DNA of 64,000 nucleotides, from NCBI RefSeq assembly GCF_022201045.2, contig NC_068559.1, positions 29,085,501-29,149,500 of the forward strand, given 5' to 3'. Both the position numbers and the translations under genes were made by a program. The notes below the pieces were generated by a model. It did not search any database and was not told the DNA's origin. It saw only the letters and a program-made list of their open reading frames with translations. The stretch comes from Citrus sinensis (taxonomy: Eukaryota > Streptophyta > Magnoliopsida > Sapindales > Rutaceae). Positions 1 through 12,715 of the stretch are shown here, piece by piece. The stretch's first letter is position 1. Each line of letters starts with the position of its first letter.

Positions 1-1600
1 AATATCTCAAATAGTCATTTCAATGCCTGTCAAAATTATGTCTAGACTCTATATGTGTAAAGAACGTTTGTACTCGCAGAGAAAGAGATAAATTAAACTC
101 AAGATTTTGCCTTAAAGAAAGGATGTTCCTACTCGTAAAGGAAGATATGCCTACCAAAAACAAAACTTGAGCGAATAAATCACAAACCCATACATTTAAT
201 AAATAGTATTAAAAACAACAAATCTCTAACGTAAAACGTGACTAAAACGAGATCGGTAATAAACCAACAAACAAAAGCATGAAAACCGTGATAAAAATCC
301 AAAATCAAAATTATTCTTACACCAAACACAATTAAATTTGAGATCTCCTAAACTCTGAGCGTGACAATATGATAGAAAAATCACCAAGCAACTAAAGGTC
401 AAATCATTTATCTTACTAAAAGAAACATATTTTCTTAAAATTTAGATTAATAATAGGCTTTTGTTATGTTAAATAATCATATAACATATATGATTATGTA
501 ACAACTGTTAAATTTTCATCCAACGATTGTGAAAATAATATAATTTTATTATCTTATATTTTTACAACCGTTAAATTTTCGTCCAACAACTGCTACATAA
601 TTATGTATGTTACATAATTATATAACATAACAACCTCCTTAATAATATTATCTTGAAATATTATTATATGGGTAAGCGGGTTAATTTACCCTCCAGCATA
701 GTAATGAAATATTATTATATGGGTAAATGTGTTAATTTACCCTCCAGCATAGTACCCCAAGAGAAATAGACCAAGCGCCCACAACTGATGTAAGAATAGC
801 AGATAGCCTCTAGTTGGTGAATGTCTGACAGCTTTTCGAGGTACCGAAAGGACACGGCTGCAAGTTATTTTATATTTTTATTGTTTTATTTCTTTAACTT
901 TCAATCACAACCGTTGGTCATCACACCAATTTCTTGAGATCTCCATAATCGTTTAAACAAAAAAGGAACCAATTACCTTACGCAAATGTTCCCATCACAC
1001 CCAACTAAAGCTTTACAAACGGCCATTTTTTTTTTTATTTCCTTTCAATATACACACACTCTTTTATACCGTCCATACGTGGCAGCGTCACATTGGACCT
1101 GCGCAAATGCGATATCGTATCGACAGCGAAAAATAATACGATATTTTGTCCACTAGCAAATAAAACTATCACAATAAAAATAAAAAATAAAAAAGCACAT
1201 GTCATTTTCATTTGTCCCCACAACTTTATAATCCTTCCAACCGAGTTTCCCAGCTTCATAACCAGGCCGACGATAAAACCCACAAAAGCATTACAAATTT
1301 ACATTCACATGCCATCATAATAAGAGCTTATGTTTTGTTCATCATAATTCCTGACACAAACAAAGCGTGAAAGCTAAAATTAAAGGGAAAAAAAAATTAA
1401 AAATCTGGACAGAAATACAAATATCTTAAAACCACAATAATCTTTTTCATTTCTGAAGAAACAAACTCTAGAAAAGAAAGAAAATTATAAATTATCGAAA
1501 GAGAAACAATTCATAAATCTGATCAACTCTCTCTCTAAAACCCTCTTTCGATCCTTTGATCACCATATTCCTGAGGAAGAGATCTGGCGAAATGACATCG
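1..1600. other. AT-rich intergenic region, no gene seen
   Basis: I see no coding region here. Short open frames near 1035-1320 lie on both strands, are lysine/isoleucine rich and resemble no family I know. The one clear structure is a 51-bp tandem duplication at 654-754, listed separately. The right part should hold the 3' UTR and polyadenylation region of the minus-strand A20/AN1 gene that ends at 1665. Confidence 0.6.
654..754. repeat. 51-bp tandem duplication, two copies
   Basis: Two adjacent copies with a 51-bp period occupy 654-704 and 705-754. They share the blocks TATTATTATATGGGTAA and TTAATTTACCCTCCAGCATA and differ at a few positions in the middle. No coding or TIR context is visible. 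Confidence 0.85.
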
Positions 1601-1664
1601 TTTCATGATGTGTATAAATTGATCTGAATTTTTGACCTTTCAATCGTGTTTTCAAATTAAGCTT

Positions 1665-2201
1665 TCAAACTCTAACGATCTTGGCAGCTTTGATCACCGG
1701 ATTTTCTCTCGCGATGGCGTCGCGACCGGCCGATTTATAATCATAGCTGCAATCGTGACGATCGGAGTACCGATGTTCGCCGCAGAACAGCTCCCCGCAG
1801 CGACATCTAAATCCGGTCAATCCAACCTTTCGTCGACAACCGGAGCACCGATTCACAACTCGTTTCTCTACGTTGGCTTCCTTCTCTCGCCGATCCGTCA
1901 ACTCCTGATTTTGACCGGTCGTACCGGCAGCATCGGATGACCCAGACCGGATGATAGGCCGAGATCTCAAAGATTTCTCGCTAGAAAACTTTATGATCGC
2001 TACACCGCTTCCTCCGCCGCCGCCGCCGCCCGTACTCGAACCAGCAACGGCGCTTGCGGTGGTGGTAGCGGTTGCGTTGAAACATTTCTGGCACATATTA
2101 TTTGTGGCTGGATTTCCGGTGAAGCCACAGTTGTTTACGCAAAGAGTCAAAGTTTCAGGAACCTTGAACTCTGTCTCTTCTTTTTCTGTTTTCTGAGCCA
2201 T
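1665..2201 (-). CDS. A20/AN1 zinc-finger stress-associated protein
   Basis: This is an intronless gene encoding a 178-aa protein of the plant stress-associated protein (SAP) family. An A20 finger lies at residues 21-40 with Cys21, Cys25, Cys37 and Cys40 (C-x3-C-x11-C-x2-C). A linker follows, rich in Thr/Ala/Ser with a glycine run near residues 58-64. A C-terminal AN1 finger spans about 119-157 with Cys119, Cys122, Cys133, Cys135, Cys140, His143, His149 and Cys151. Length, domain order and the VIKAAKI tail match the family. SAPs are cytosolic or nuclear, bind ubiquitin or act as E3 ligases through the A20 domain, and are typically induced by heat, salt, drought and ABA. The start ATG at 2199-2201 is followed by MAQKTEKEE, usual for the family. 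A 5' UTR intron is common in this family but I cannot place one. Assigning it to one Arabidopsis SAP (SAP4/5/6-like) would be guesswork. Confidence 0.95.
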   Translation of the reverse strand: MAQKTEKEETEFKVPETLTLCVNNCGFTGNPATNNMCQKCFNATATTTASAVAGSSTGGGGGGGSGVAIIKFSSEKSLRSRPIIRSGSSDAAGTTGQNQELTDRREKEANVEKRVVNRCSGCRRKVGLTGFRCRCGELFCGEHRYSDRHDCSYDYKSAGRDAIARENPVIKAAKIVRV

Positions 2202-2887
2202 TTCTGAGAAAAACTCTCTTTTTTTTCTCCAATTAAGAGCTTTAGAGACAGAGGGGATTAAATCGAAGAGAAGTGAGAGTTCTAGAGAGAGAGGGGGTGA
2301 TGGGGCGAAGGGTTTGGTGTTCGAGAGAGGAGAGTGGGGATTTGAAGGGATTGAGAGGTCGGTAATGGCAATGGAATATGGACCTCATAGAGACGCGTAT
2401 CAAACATTTTGTTGGTGTAGTTTTACGGAAATGACCTTGCCGGTTTGGGATTTACTTTATTCTTTTGCTTGTTCTAGATTGAATCTGACGTGTTAATCGT
2501 CATTATCGAGAAAGTATACAATGTCATAAAGCTTATTTTAGTTATGGTGGAGCCGCGATACAGCCCTGTACGTATTGGACGCGAACTTGGTCCAACTTTT
2601 CGGCCGAAACTGTGCCAAATGCAAGAAATACAATAGGTTCTGCTAGGATTTTACAATACAACAGTAAACTTGCTTGAATTTTAAGCTAGTTAGATTTTGC
2701 TCATTGTTTCGATCTCCTGAGCAGCGTCACCCCAGCTTTTTATGATCTAGTTCCAGAAGTTTAATTAAACGAAGCTGCAAGTATTTTGAACTTTTAAACC
2801 AAATTTTAATAAAACAAGATTAACAACATGAAAAATCTATCATGATACATGGGACCTTTCAGATTTTTTTAAGAATAATAATATAAT

Positions 2888-3030
2888 CATAAATTTTTAT
2901 ATAAATTGATGTAGCGTTAATTTATTAATTAAATTAGATATTTTTTAGCCTATATAATTTATTTTTATTATTTTATATTTTTATTTAATTAATAAATTAA
3001 TATCACATCAATTTATATAAAAATTTGTGA
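2888..3030. mobile_element. Short AT-rich MITE with about 46-bp terminal inverted repeats
   Basis: The left arm (CATAAATTTTTATATAAATT onward) and the reverse complement of the right arm (CACAAATTTTTATATAAATT onward) match over about 46 bp, ending in TTAATTTATTAATTAAAT on both sides. The loop between them is about 50 bp. This is the form of a small foldback MITE. No clean target duplication was found, so the superfamily is open. Confidence 0.65.
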
Positions 3031-3311
3031 CTGTATATCACTTTTTTCTTAATAACCCTTTCTATATTCCAAGCAATTATCTTATAATTAACATTTTCGC
3101 TGTGTGATATGGGCGGAAAGAAGAAATTACCTGTTTGTAAGATTGATTAATCAAGGGGCAGTATGGAGAATTCGTCATTTCGACGTACCCCACAGTGTGT
3201 AATGTTTTACAGGGTAGCTTTAAGCCGCCCAATCTGACCGCTCCCATGTATGTAGGTCCAGCGTTTCCACTTCTAACGGCGTCGCTTTCATTCTTTCAGG
3301 GGAAAGGGAAA

Positions 3312-3380
3312 GACGTCTCTTTCGTTAGGCCGTGAGGTACACGTCTGCTTCACACGTGTCTCGGGCTCCGCGATGACGTC
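3312..3380. promoter_or_regulatory. Cluster of ACGT-core (G-box/ABRE/CRE-like) motifs
   Basis: Within 70 bp there are GACGTC (3312-3317), ACGTC (about 3341), the perfect palindrome ACACGTGT (3352-3359) and TGACGTC (3374-3380). ACACGTGT is a strong ABRE/G-box and TGACGTC a bZIP/TGA-type site. The cluster lies about 1.1 kb upstream of the A20/AN1 start codon. A bZIP/ABA-responsive promoter would suit a stress-associated gene, particularly if that gene has a 5' UTR intron. The function is inferred. Confidence 0.35.
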
Positions 3381-5575
3381 TCTGTGACTGTGCCTGCTCC
3401 CATAAGTGTTTTTGCCAGCGCATTAGTACTGTCATTAGGCATAACAAAAATAGTTTTTTTGGGTTCGTTTATCTGATAATTCTGACTGAATTAAAAAGAA
3501 GAAAATCCCCCCCCCCCCAAAAAAAAAAAAACAATGGAGTTGCTGACCTGAATCACTTGTGATTTTGTTTAATGTTTAGCTCGGAAGTGGTGTATCCGGA
3601 TCGGTCGGCTGGTGTGGGTCCAGCACATTGACTGGGTCTGTGATGTGACTTTGTAATTACAAGGTCAGACAATTCTGATGGGGTCGTATGCGTGGCGACT
3701 GTTCGGTGTAGGATGGAAAGTGTGATGATAGGGGTGGCCACACGTGACTATGCCCCTTACAAGATTTGTCTTTCGGCCAATTGGATTTGGAGGGATAGTC
3801 AAGAGTCAAGACCGACTTTATATTATACGCTACACTGCGTCGTACTGCATTCTGTATACGCCTGGAATGTCGTGAGCCATTGTCGTTGATGTGCGAGTGT
3901 GACCAATATATTAACCGTATACACTGATGAGATATATATATACTATATGTACATTGTAATTCGTATGGTTATTGGTAAGCGTTGTAAAAGCCTCATCATC
4001 ATACATGATCGCATGACGAATGTGTACAATAAAAACAAAGCTCTTCAACAAAAACATCTTGCACTTCTTTATCATTAACATTTGATTTGTTACAATAATT
4101 TCTATTTCAAGGATTCATCGCTTGGTTATACACAAACTGCTGCTGGGTAATGAACTTTCAGCAACGTACAATGTAGAGTATGGAGGGGTTTTTGTTGGTT
4201 GGCCTAATCAAGATGATAGATGCAATAGAATATTAAGACACTTATTAAAGTCTATAAATTTTTATAAGACAAACTTGCCACGTCGAGAACTTGCATGAGT
4301 TATATTTCAAGAGAAACTCGTTAGAAGAGCATATGTGTACTTATTGTTATTTATTAGCCAAGTTTTCTACATCCAAGCAAAATTATTTTAAGGTATGAGA
4401 TAAAATATATAAAAGAATATTTATAAAAACTGTAAAATAAATAAATGAACGAATACATACCATAACAATGAAGATTCAACGACGGTTATGCTTGAAGAAA
4501 AAAGTGTTATAGTGCTAATGAAAAAAAAAAAACGTGAATTACAAAGAGACATAATAAAATTAGGGATGTTTTTAGTATATATTATTATTTCTTATTCAGA
4601 CTCTTTTCCATTAAAATGAGACATAATTTTTTTTTTCAGATGTAAATGTCTAAAATTCATATAAAAATTTTTAAAAAAAAACAAATAAGTAAATTTGAAA
4701 AAACAGTTGAAATTTACAAATTTTCAAACTTCACATGTTTAACAATTTCAAAATATTACCAGATCCAGTCTATCAATTATGAATTTCAAAAATTTTCAAT
4801 TCGTTCATTCTATGGAATTGGATAAAATTGGAGTAAATTCTGATCGCCCCCTATCATTATAAACTAATGCTATGTTGCTATACGAAAACTACACTATAAA
4901 TATCACGCTATAACTTACATATATTTTCGTTTGTTTTTTTCTCTAAATAAGAACATCGAATTTATTACAAGAAACCAAAAGGTACATTGTATTACTACTA
5001 AAAACGTAATGGACCTGAAAGTTTATTGTAGTGTTATCAACTTATCTCTGCATTGTAGATAAATATGCTACCATGCCTCGTACTGATCGCCAACCTTATT
5101 TTTCTAAATAATATTTATGAATCATAGGCATCATATCAATTGAAAAATATTACATTTTTATGTATTATATTTTTTTAAACTCCTAGTTAACAGTATATAT
5201 TTGAGTCATAACTTAAATTCTAATATTATGTGTCACTAATAATGAATTTCATAATATAAATTTACTTAACTAGTATTTAATAGATGAATAGCACATAAGT
5301 TAAGATTTAAATTACAAACTTAATGTTGGACTACCTAACATTACTTCTCAACTAATACTCTCTAATCCCACCTAATTATTTTTTAAATTTAAAATAAAAT
5401 ATTATCTATAGCACAATATTCGGTATAATCTACTTTATATTTATCTAAAATTCAAAAATCCAACTCAAGGTTTGCTGTTGATTTTAATCTAATTAATTAA
5501 ATAAGAGAATATTTTGTATTAAAAACCCACAAAAGCATATTTATTAAGAAAAACATTATGCCGTTAAAACTCCCA

Positions 5576-5599
5576 ATATATATATATATATATATATAG
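5576..5599. repeat. (TA)n microsatellite
   Basis: An uninterrupted TA dinucleotide run of about eleven to twelve units, upstream of the PWI/RRM gene. Confidence 0.9.
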
Positions 5600-6065
5600 C
5601 TAAATAAAAATCTGTGACTAGGGTAATTATTGAAAAACGAAAAATGCAAAGAAGTCAGGAAAGCCATTTAAGTTTCAAGTCGGTTCATAATAAATGCACA
5701 AATAAAATAAAGCTCAAAATCCAAATCCCCCTCTCGTAGCCTATACTTCCCCCGCGGACAAACAAAATCCTGGGGCTTTTATTTTTCCATGGAACCCGAA
5801 AAAAAAAATTGAAAAAAAAAAAAAACCCAACCAACTAAACGAAGCCCGAACTGTTGTTAATCGACGATTTGTTTCCGTCAAGGCACTAGGCGTCCGAACA
5901 CTCTCACTCGCATTCAGAATTTGCAATTAGGGTTTTTGCCGAGGATCGACCATTTGTGAAGCGAATATACCAATCATTATTATGCAATCATCTCTTATGG
6001 TGTCTGTTTGTTAGTTTGAGTTTCAATTAGTTAGGGTTTTGAAACACCGAAAAAAAAGGAAAACA

Positions 6066-9000
6066 ATGGGAAGCGTGGATGATCGGACATTTAAGGTTAA
6101 TTTCAGCGCCGATGGAGTGGCGAAGTTGAGAGACGGAGTCAAAGATAAACTCAAAGAATTTATGGGCGATTACACTGACGATACACTCGTGGTTCGTTTT
6201 TATTTTTTGTCGAATTATATTGATGTTGTTGAAATCGATTGAATTGTTGCATTGTGTATTTCTATATCGCTTGCAATTAATTTCTTGTCTAGAAAATAAA
6301 TTTTTAGGGTATTATTTGTATTACTGGGGTTAGATTCATCCGGATGATATTTTCTAGAAATTTTGAAATTTGGAGACTCACGGGGTTTTCCAAGAACTGG
6401 AAGTTCTGCTGTTGAATTTGAATTGAGTGCATAAGGTTGAAATAGTGAAGTTGATAGTCCTGTCGGTAGAGGGAATGTTTGTGTTACCTGCTTTTCAGGT
6501 TCCACGAGTTTTTTCAGTTTCAGTCATTTGTAAGGTTTGAGGTTTTAAATGGCAGCTGTTGGCTGTGGAGAATGAGATGACATTGCTGTTCTTTGATATT
6601 GGTTGCTGAGTATTTGCCTATTTGTTCTTGAGTGTATGGAAAATGCTGTGACCTTGTGGGAATGGGGTGATGAAGAATGAATTTGAAGTTAAATCCTAGC
6701 AAAGCCTCAAAGCTCTATATGTTTAAATCTCCGCCTAAATTTATTGGTGGGAATCAGAACTTGTGTAGGTATTTCAATCATGTGGCGACTGTTAACACTG
6801 ATATTTGAAATTTTTTTCTGGAGTATTTGAGTACGTTATCAAATAGGTTCATATAACGGATTTTTGTTTCATAAAATCTACTTGTTTTGGTCTTTAGTTA
6901 TTGTTTTCCATTTGAGTCAGATAGCTTGCAGGTTAAGATTCATACTCGGAAGGTGTTATGTTGCTTTTTGGGTTGTTAGATTCGGGCTTTCTCTCTTGCT
7001 GGCACAATATTGGAGTGATGGTTGGGCTGTAGTAGCCTGGAGAGCGGATAAGTTATATGAATCTTTGATACCCGCATTCTACCATCCTAGGATAAGTTAT
7101 AATTAAATGATGTTTATCCTCTGTTCCCTATATGTATAATGTGTTTGTGATTTTTCGATGCTTTCAGTCGCTTTCATGGTTGGGTCATGCCAATTTATCA
7201 CATGATATTGCCTTCATATCTCAAATATGAAGATCTTGGGTTTGAAGTATTTCTTTAATATGGGGGATTTAAGTATTTTGATTTTATCGATGCTAGAATT
7301 TTTTCCCCCCTTATTTCTTGATTCGCATTGGCAGGAATACGTTATAGTTTTACTGAGAAATGGCAGGCGCAAGGAGGAAGCAAGGAATGAGTTGAATGTG
7401 TTTTTGGGGGATGACAGCACTTCTTTCGTATCTTGGTAATTCGATTTATATGTTAATTTAATTGGAGAACCTGAGCTTATAGAAATTAGTTTGTCAGCTA
7501 TTATCTTTTAATTCATGTTCGTCTCTGAAAGTGGTTTATATATTTACTTTGAACAGGTTATGGGATCATCTGGACTCAAATTTAAATTTGTATGTTCAGC
7601 CCGAGGAATCTCAGAGGCATGAAGCATCAGAAATAAAACCTACATTGGGGGACCATGCTGGGAAGATTGATTCTTCCCTCCTGGATTCAGAGTCCGAAAG
7701 AGGAAAGTCTAATAAATTATCGAGGAGTCGACACAATAGGGAATGGAAAGGATTAGTGAGGGATTTGGATGAACCACCCCCACCTCTCCGGAGATTTGAG
7801 GCTGAGAATACCCATTTTGAGGAAAAAACACATCGCATAGTCACTCGTGCCAGAGACTCTCCTTCGCCTCCTCGACAAAAATTCCAAAAGAAAAGGAGCA
7901 GGCATGAGGAGCGGCAGCACTCAAAGGTTTGGATGTTTCTGTTCCTTCTGTTGATCAATTGATCTCCTCTACTTTGTATGTTAGAGTAACCAATGTGTTA
8001 CTTTTGTCTCTACTCTACATAATCAATTCAAAGCAAGATGTAGTTTTATAATATTTTTCTTTTATTTTTATTTGTTGTGTGGATGCTGAAATGTTTATAG
8101 AAACATATTATCATTTTGGATTCAGACTTCGTGGCTGGTTATGTGGCTTGGGGTTAATTTTAATGATGTTGGATATCTCATAGTAGAAATCTTTGTAAGA
8201 TTGTAATTCTTGAATATTATAATTTTTGAGGGCATATTGGTTGTTCTGATGCTATGAGCTTCTTTTGAGGATTTTAGCTGTACTCTTACAGCATTGGTAT
8301 ACAGTTTCATCTGATCAAGGCTGATTTCTTTCTAATCCATTAATGAACTTCATGACAGAGGGAAGTGGGTCAATCAACCATTGATGCTCCCCGACGGTTA
8401 CTTCAGTTTGCAGTTCGAGATGCGGTGGGAACTACAAGGCCATCTAATTCAGGAAAAGAACCTTCACTGAAGCGCCTTCGTTCTGTGGTGTCAACATCTA
8501 CTGGAGAATCAGAAGCGATTGAACGTCCTCGGAGGATTCGGTCAGTTGCAACAGTTCCAAATCCTTTGGCAACTGTCATTAAAGCTGTGGCAGAAGCTGC
8601 TGAAGATGTAAAAAGGATTAAATCTGGGGGAAGTGTGTTTGATCGACTTGGTCGTGGTATGGATGTATCAGATATGGCTGACGAACCACCAGAATTCGGA
8701 GAAGCTGTTGTTGAAGATGATGAATATGGAAGCTTTAGCCGAATTCAGGAGCAAACCGGTTCAGCATATTATGATAGATGTGACTATAGTAGACAACATG
8801 ATGGGAACATGACAATGTTAGAAAATGAACCGGCATTGGCCTTTGACTCTATGTCTGACAATGAAGGGTACGATGATATCAATGTTACGGGCCATAGAGT
8901 CACAGATGTTTGTCAATCTGGATCATCTGATGCAAGCAAGGGTGATTTTATGATGATGCATTACAATGTAGCCAAAAATGCTGATTATGAAATGCAATTA

Positions 9001-11657
9001 ACGCAGAACAAAGATCAGGATCAGCCTGTTGCGGTGGTAAGTGCTTCTCATAAGATGGTCAAGATTTCTGCGAATGTAAATACTTGGAAACCTCATCAGG
9101 AGTTGAGAGTTCCAGAAGCTGATGGTCGAAAATCTATTCAGGAGATTGAGGCACGTAATGGAAAACCTGGCTTGCAACTAATGAAGGAGAATAGCAACCT
9201 TGTTACAGTTGGTAATGGAAATGTAAGATGCTCTTACTCATGTTCGCATTGCAAGGTCTTTAGTTGCTTGTAATTTTCCTTGTGTCATACTGATCAATTT
9301 TCTTTATTAGTTATATTTATTTCCTGACAATCTTTTTGCACTGCTATTGTTGACAGGCTAAACCTACCGTACGTATTCATAAAGAATCTGAAAAGGCACT
9401 GCCATCTGTTTCTGGTGAGTTTTAAGCTCGTGCTGTTTTTGTTAGATGATTACTAGGCATATTGCAAATTTGCAATTTTGTTGTTATCTTTGTTATTATT
9501 TTCGCGTCACTCATGTCTGTGATCTCTTTAGCCCCCTCCCCCTTATTTTCAGTTCTTTGATTCTTTTTATTCCATTGTGACTTCATTTTGCTCATCTTTG
9601 TTCTGCGTTTCCCATGATATGAACTTTTTTTTTTGGGGGGATGGTTTTTGCAGGTTTATATACTGCTGGTCGTCCTCAAGAGGACGCTGATTCTCGAACC
9701 ATTTTCATCAGCAATGTACTAGCTTACACTCCTGACCTTGTATGTTAAAAAAAAAAGAATTTTTTGGGTCTCTCTTTTTGAGTGGCTTTTGTTTATTCTT
9801 CTACAGGTTCATTTTGCAGCTACCAAGGATAGTCTTTCACGTCATTTTAATAAGTTTGGGGAGGTTCTGAAAGTGGTTATAGTCACTGATGCTGCAACAG
9901 GGCAACCAAAAGGGTAAGGATGGTCTTTCACTTGCTTGGGTAAAAGTCTTCTTTCAATCTAATGATAAGACATTTACTGGTACTAAATCAAGATATTTTA
10001 CCAGGTCAGCTTATGTGGAGTTCATGAGAAAAGAGGCGGCAGACAATGCATTAAGTCTGGATGGAACCTCCTTTATGTCTCGGATTTTGAAGGTATTTAG
10101 ATACCTGGTGATTTGATTTTCTGAATAATTTTTGAGGATAGTTTTCCTTCTATGAAACATAGGGGGTGGGGGAAGGTGGGGGTGTGTGCTCATGAAATCC
10201 CTGGATTTTTGAATGGGCAGTGAAAATTTTCTGATAAGTGTAACAGTTTTTTAATTGTTCACATTGGCTAGAATAGTCTCAATAGCACTGTGGTGTTGAA
10301 TTCGCTGATTGGTTGTTGCTTAATAGTTAATGATTTATGTTGGGGTGGTCCTGAAGTACTATTGCTTTCAGTGCCTCATGGGGTGTGCTCAAGAACCAAA
10401 TGCTAATTCTGAAATGGTAGGGAAATTTTATGGGGTATCAAAGTGGCGTCCCCTAACTAGTGAATTTTCAATTTTAAATATTAGGCTACCTTTTAATGAA
10501 GTATGAATAAAGCAGCAATTGTATCTGAGTCTCTTAAAATTTTCTGTGTCAAATATTAGCAAATCCTTTAATGAAAAATGATAAACTAGCAATAATATGG
10601 AGTCCTGTAGATTGTGAACCTATTTTGGCATGTGTTGTATCCCTTCTATTATATATAACAATTAATAATAATTTTCACTTGGATCTTGCTTAGAATCTAC
10701 CATAAGTAAGTTCACGGCTTTGACCATCTAAGTTTATCCTTCTACACTTATTTATTGAATTTTAGCTAAATTTTGGGATGACTTAGAATAGAAATATTGA
10801 GGAAACTGCCAAGTTTTCTAGCTGTATTGTATCATTTTTGCATTGGGGACACGTGTTAGAATCTTGCAGATATCTAGAGTTTCGTTAGTTTTTTTTTTAT
10901 GCTAGAAGAAGTACCTTACCTGTGGAGTTTGGGGAATACATGAAGTTGTTGAAACTGTTAAATAATATCATTTAAAATTGACGTTATTTGGTCCAATTGT
11001 ATCTTTTGTATATGCATTATGCCAAGACAGTATTAATGTTTTCTCATTCCACTTTGAACGTGCACATGGCATTACATTAGGCATTTTTATGATTTGGATG
11101 GGGGATGAGAAACCCCACCCTGTAAACACCAACCCTTACCCCTATTATTACCCAAACTCAGGAGATTACGAGCACAAAGCGCCTTGAGGGCTAGCCAAGC
11201 TACACCCTAGGGGCCACATGGCAGTAGGCTTGAGTCACTTAATTTTATATATTTGCCCCTTTTCTGCAACTTTTGAATTGGTTGCTTTAAAATGCGATGA
11301 CGCTGCTGAGCCTCAACTATCTTTTGTAATTGGTGTTTCCTGTAGGTTGTGAAGAGAAGTGCTGCTCATCAGGACACTGCTCCCCTCATGACTTGGGGCC
11401 GGGGTGCACGGGGTTCTCCATATACTGCAGCTAGGTTTACCCGAGCTCCTTTCCCTAGAGGCATTCATGGGGCATTTAGACCTCATCTTCCTATTAAACC
11501 TGGTGCCAGAAGTTTGCAGTGGAAGCGGGATGCTCAGGCCTCTCCATCTGATAGTGGTGCCCAAGTTCCTGGGAACAGTGTTCCTTCTCCCACTGCTCGT
11601 AGCCTCACCTACATCAGACCAGAGCTTAAAACTTATGGGAGTTCGGGTACCACTTAG
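6066..11657 (+). CDS. Nuclear RNA-binding protein: Nab2/ZC3H14-like N-terminal domain plus PABPN1-like RRM
   Basis: Splicing nine exons gives a 695-aa product: 6066-6191, 7335-7435, 7557-7926, 8359-9222, 9357-9414, 9654-9715, 9807-9913, 10005-10092 and 11346-11657. All borders are GT..AG and the total is 2088 nt in frame. Residues 1 to about 90 resemble the PWI-like fold of Nab2/ZC3H14 poly(A) RNA-binding proteins (key stretches VLLRNGRRKEEARNELNVFL and FVSWLWDHLD). A long, charged, probably disordered middle follows. An RRM spans about 521-594 with RNP2 IFISNV and RNP1 KGSAYVEF, closest in pattern to nuclear poly(A)-binding PABPN1. The tail is Arg/Gly/Pro rich (WGRGARGSP, PFPRGIHG). A role in nuclear poly(A) RNA binding or mRNA export is inferred from the two domains. 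I see no CCCH fingers, unlike animal ZC3H14 or RBM26/27. The start ATG at 6066 is the third in-frame option after an upstream basic run and gives MGSVDDRTF, the natural start of the domain. Confidence 0.85.
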
Positions 11658-11659
11658 TT

Positions 11660-12700
11660 CTAGAGTTAACGTTGTCTACTAAATAGCTGCTCAATGATTG
11701 CTCCATATTCCGTAAATGTCTGCATACGGACAGCTGGAACAATGAATCAAGCAAATTCCATGGTTATAAGAATGAACATGACTTTATGTACGTGTAGGAC
11801 ATCTTCCAGAGTTGAAAAGGGGGGGAAAAAGTCTGAAGATGTGTGGAGCCTGGGAATGGATGGTTATGAGAATTACGATTTTTTGGTTCTTATGGTGAGA
11901 AAAAGAGAATGTTAGAGAAATGAAGGGGGTGATTGAAGGTTTTGCTCTGATTCACTGTGAGTGGGTGGCAATAAGAGGACTAGAATCGGAATTATTTCTT
12001 TGTTTGGCAAGTTTTCCTGCTCCCCAGTTATATATATATATGCATTGAAATTTGTGAATGCAGAGGATGAGTAGTTGGTTCTAGTTTTGAGGCATCAAAT
12101 CATTATGATTTTTTTTTTCTTTAAATATGCGCTTATATATTGTTTAATGAGAAAAAAGGGAGAAGCAGAAGAAACTATTGATGGGAAAAAAGATTCGAAG
12201 AAAAACCTTTTGTGGTTATTTCCTCTTCGTACGTACTTCTTACTGCTTATAATTTTGAGACTGCTTTTATAAGTATCAGTTTTTGTTACGAAAAATGTTT
12301 ACGGTCTTTTTTTTTTTTTAAAGTTTTTACCTTTCTGTAATTTGGTGTGTGATTTTGAAAGATCCAGTGTATAATTGTTACAGGAGGGAACTCTAGTTTC
12401 GGGTTTCAGACATAATGAACGTTCCACGGATTGCAGCAATTGCATTATTTGCGAATGAAATTTACCTAATATTTTTTGTCTTCTTGTGAAGTGAAAACTT
12501 GATTATAATTTTTAAAGAAGCCTCCATAAAAATAAAATTAAAAAAAAAAATCGATGTGGAAAAAGAAATCATATTCGACAACAGTCAATCGGTATTGCCG
12601 GTACTGAACTTGGAAGAGCTTCAAGTTGATCGAACAATTCAGAGAAAATAAAACATCAGAGTGGTAATATAAAGAGTAAATGATGCCGATAACCAAAGAA
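11660..12700. other. 3' UTR and intergenic region
   Basis: This holds the 3' UTR of the PWI/RRM gene and AT-rich DNA with T runs near 12110 and 12310. Short open frames at 11694-11915 and 12075-12272 have no recognisable domain. Nothing else is seen before the hAT element. Confidence 0.55.
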
Positions 12701-12715
12701 GCAATGAGTTGCAAC

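Larger units (their letters stand above)
2300..5990. other. Intergenic region between divergent genes
   Basis: The stretch separates the minus-strand A20/AN1 gene from the plus-strand PWI/RRM gene, so it must hold both promoters. It contains a MITE-like inverted repeat (2888-3030), a relatively GC-rich block with several ACGT cores (about 3170-3420), and a TA microsatellite (5576-5599). Short open frames near 2314, 3553 and 3692 look random. Confidence 0.6.

Noticed and set aside
1632-1940. 102-residue open frame on the plus strand over the A20/AN1 gene
   Set aside because: It is the antisense shadow of a well-supported zinc-finger frame and resembles no protein.
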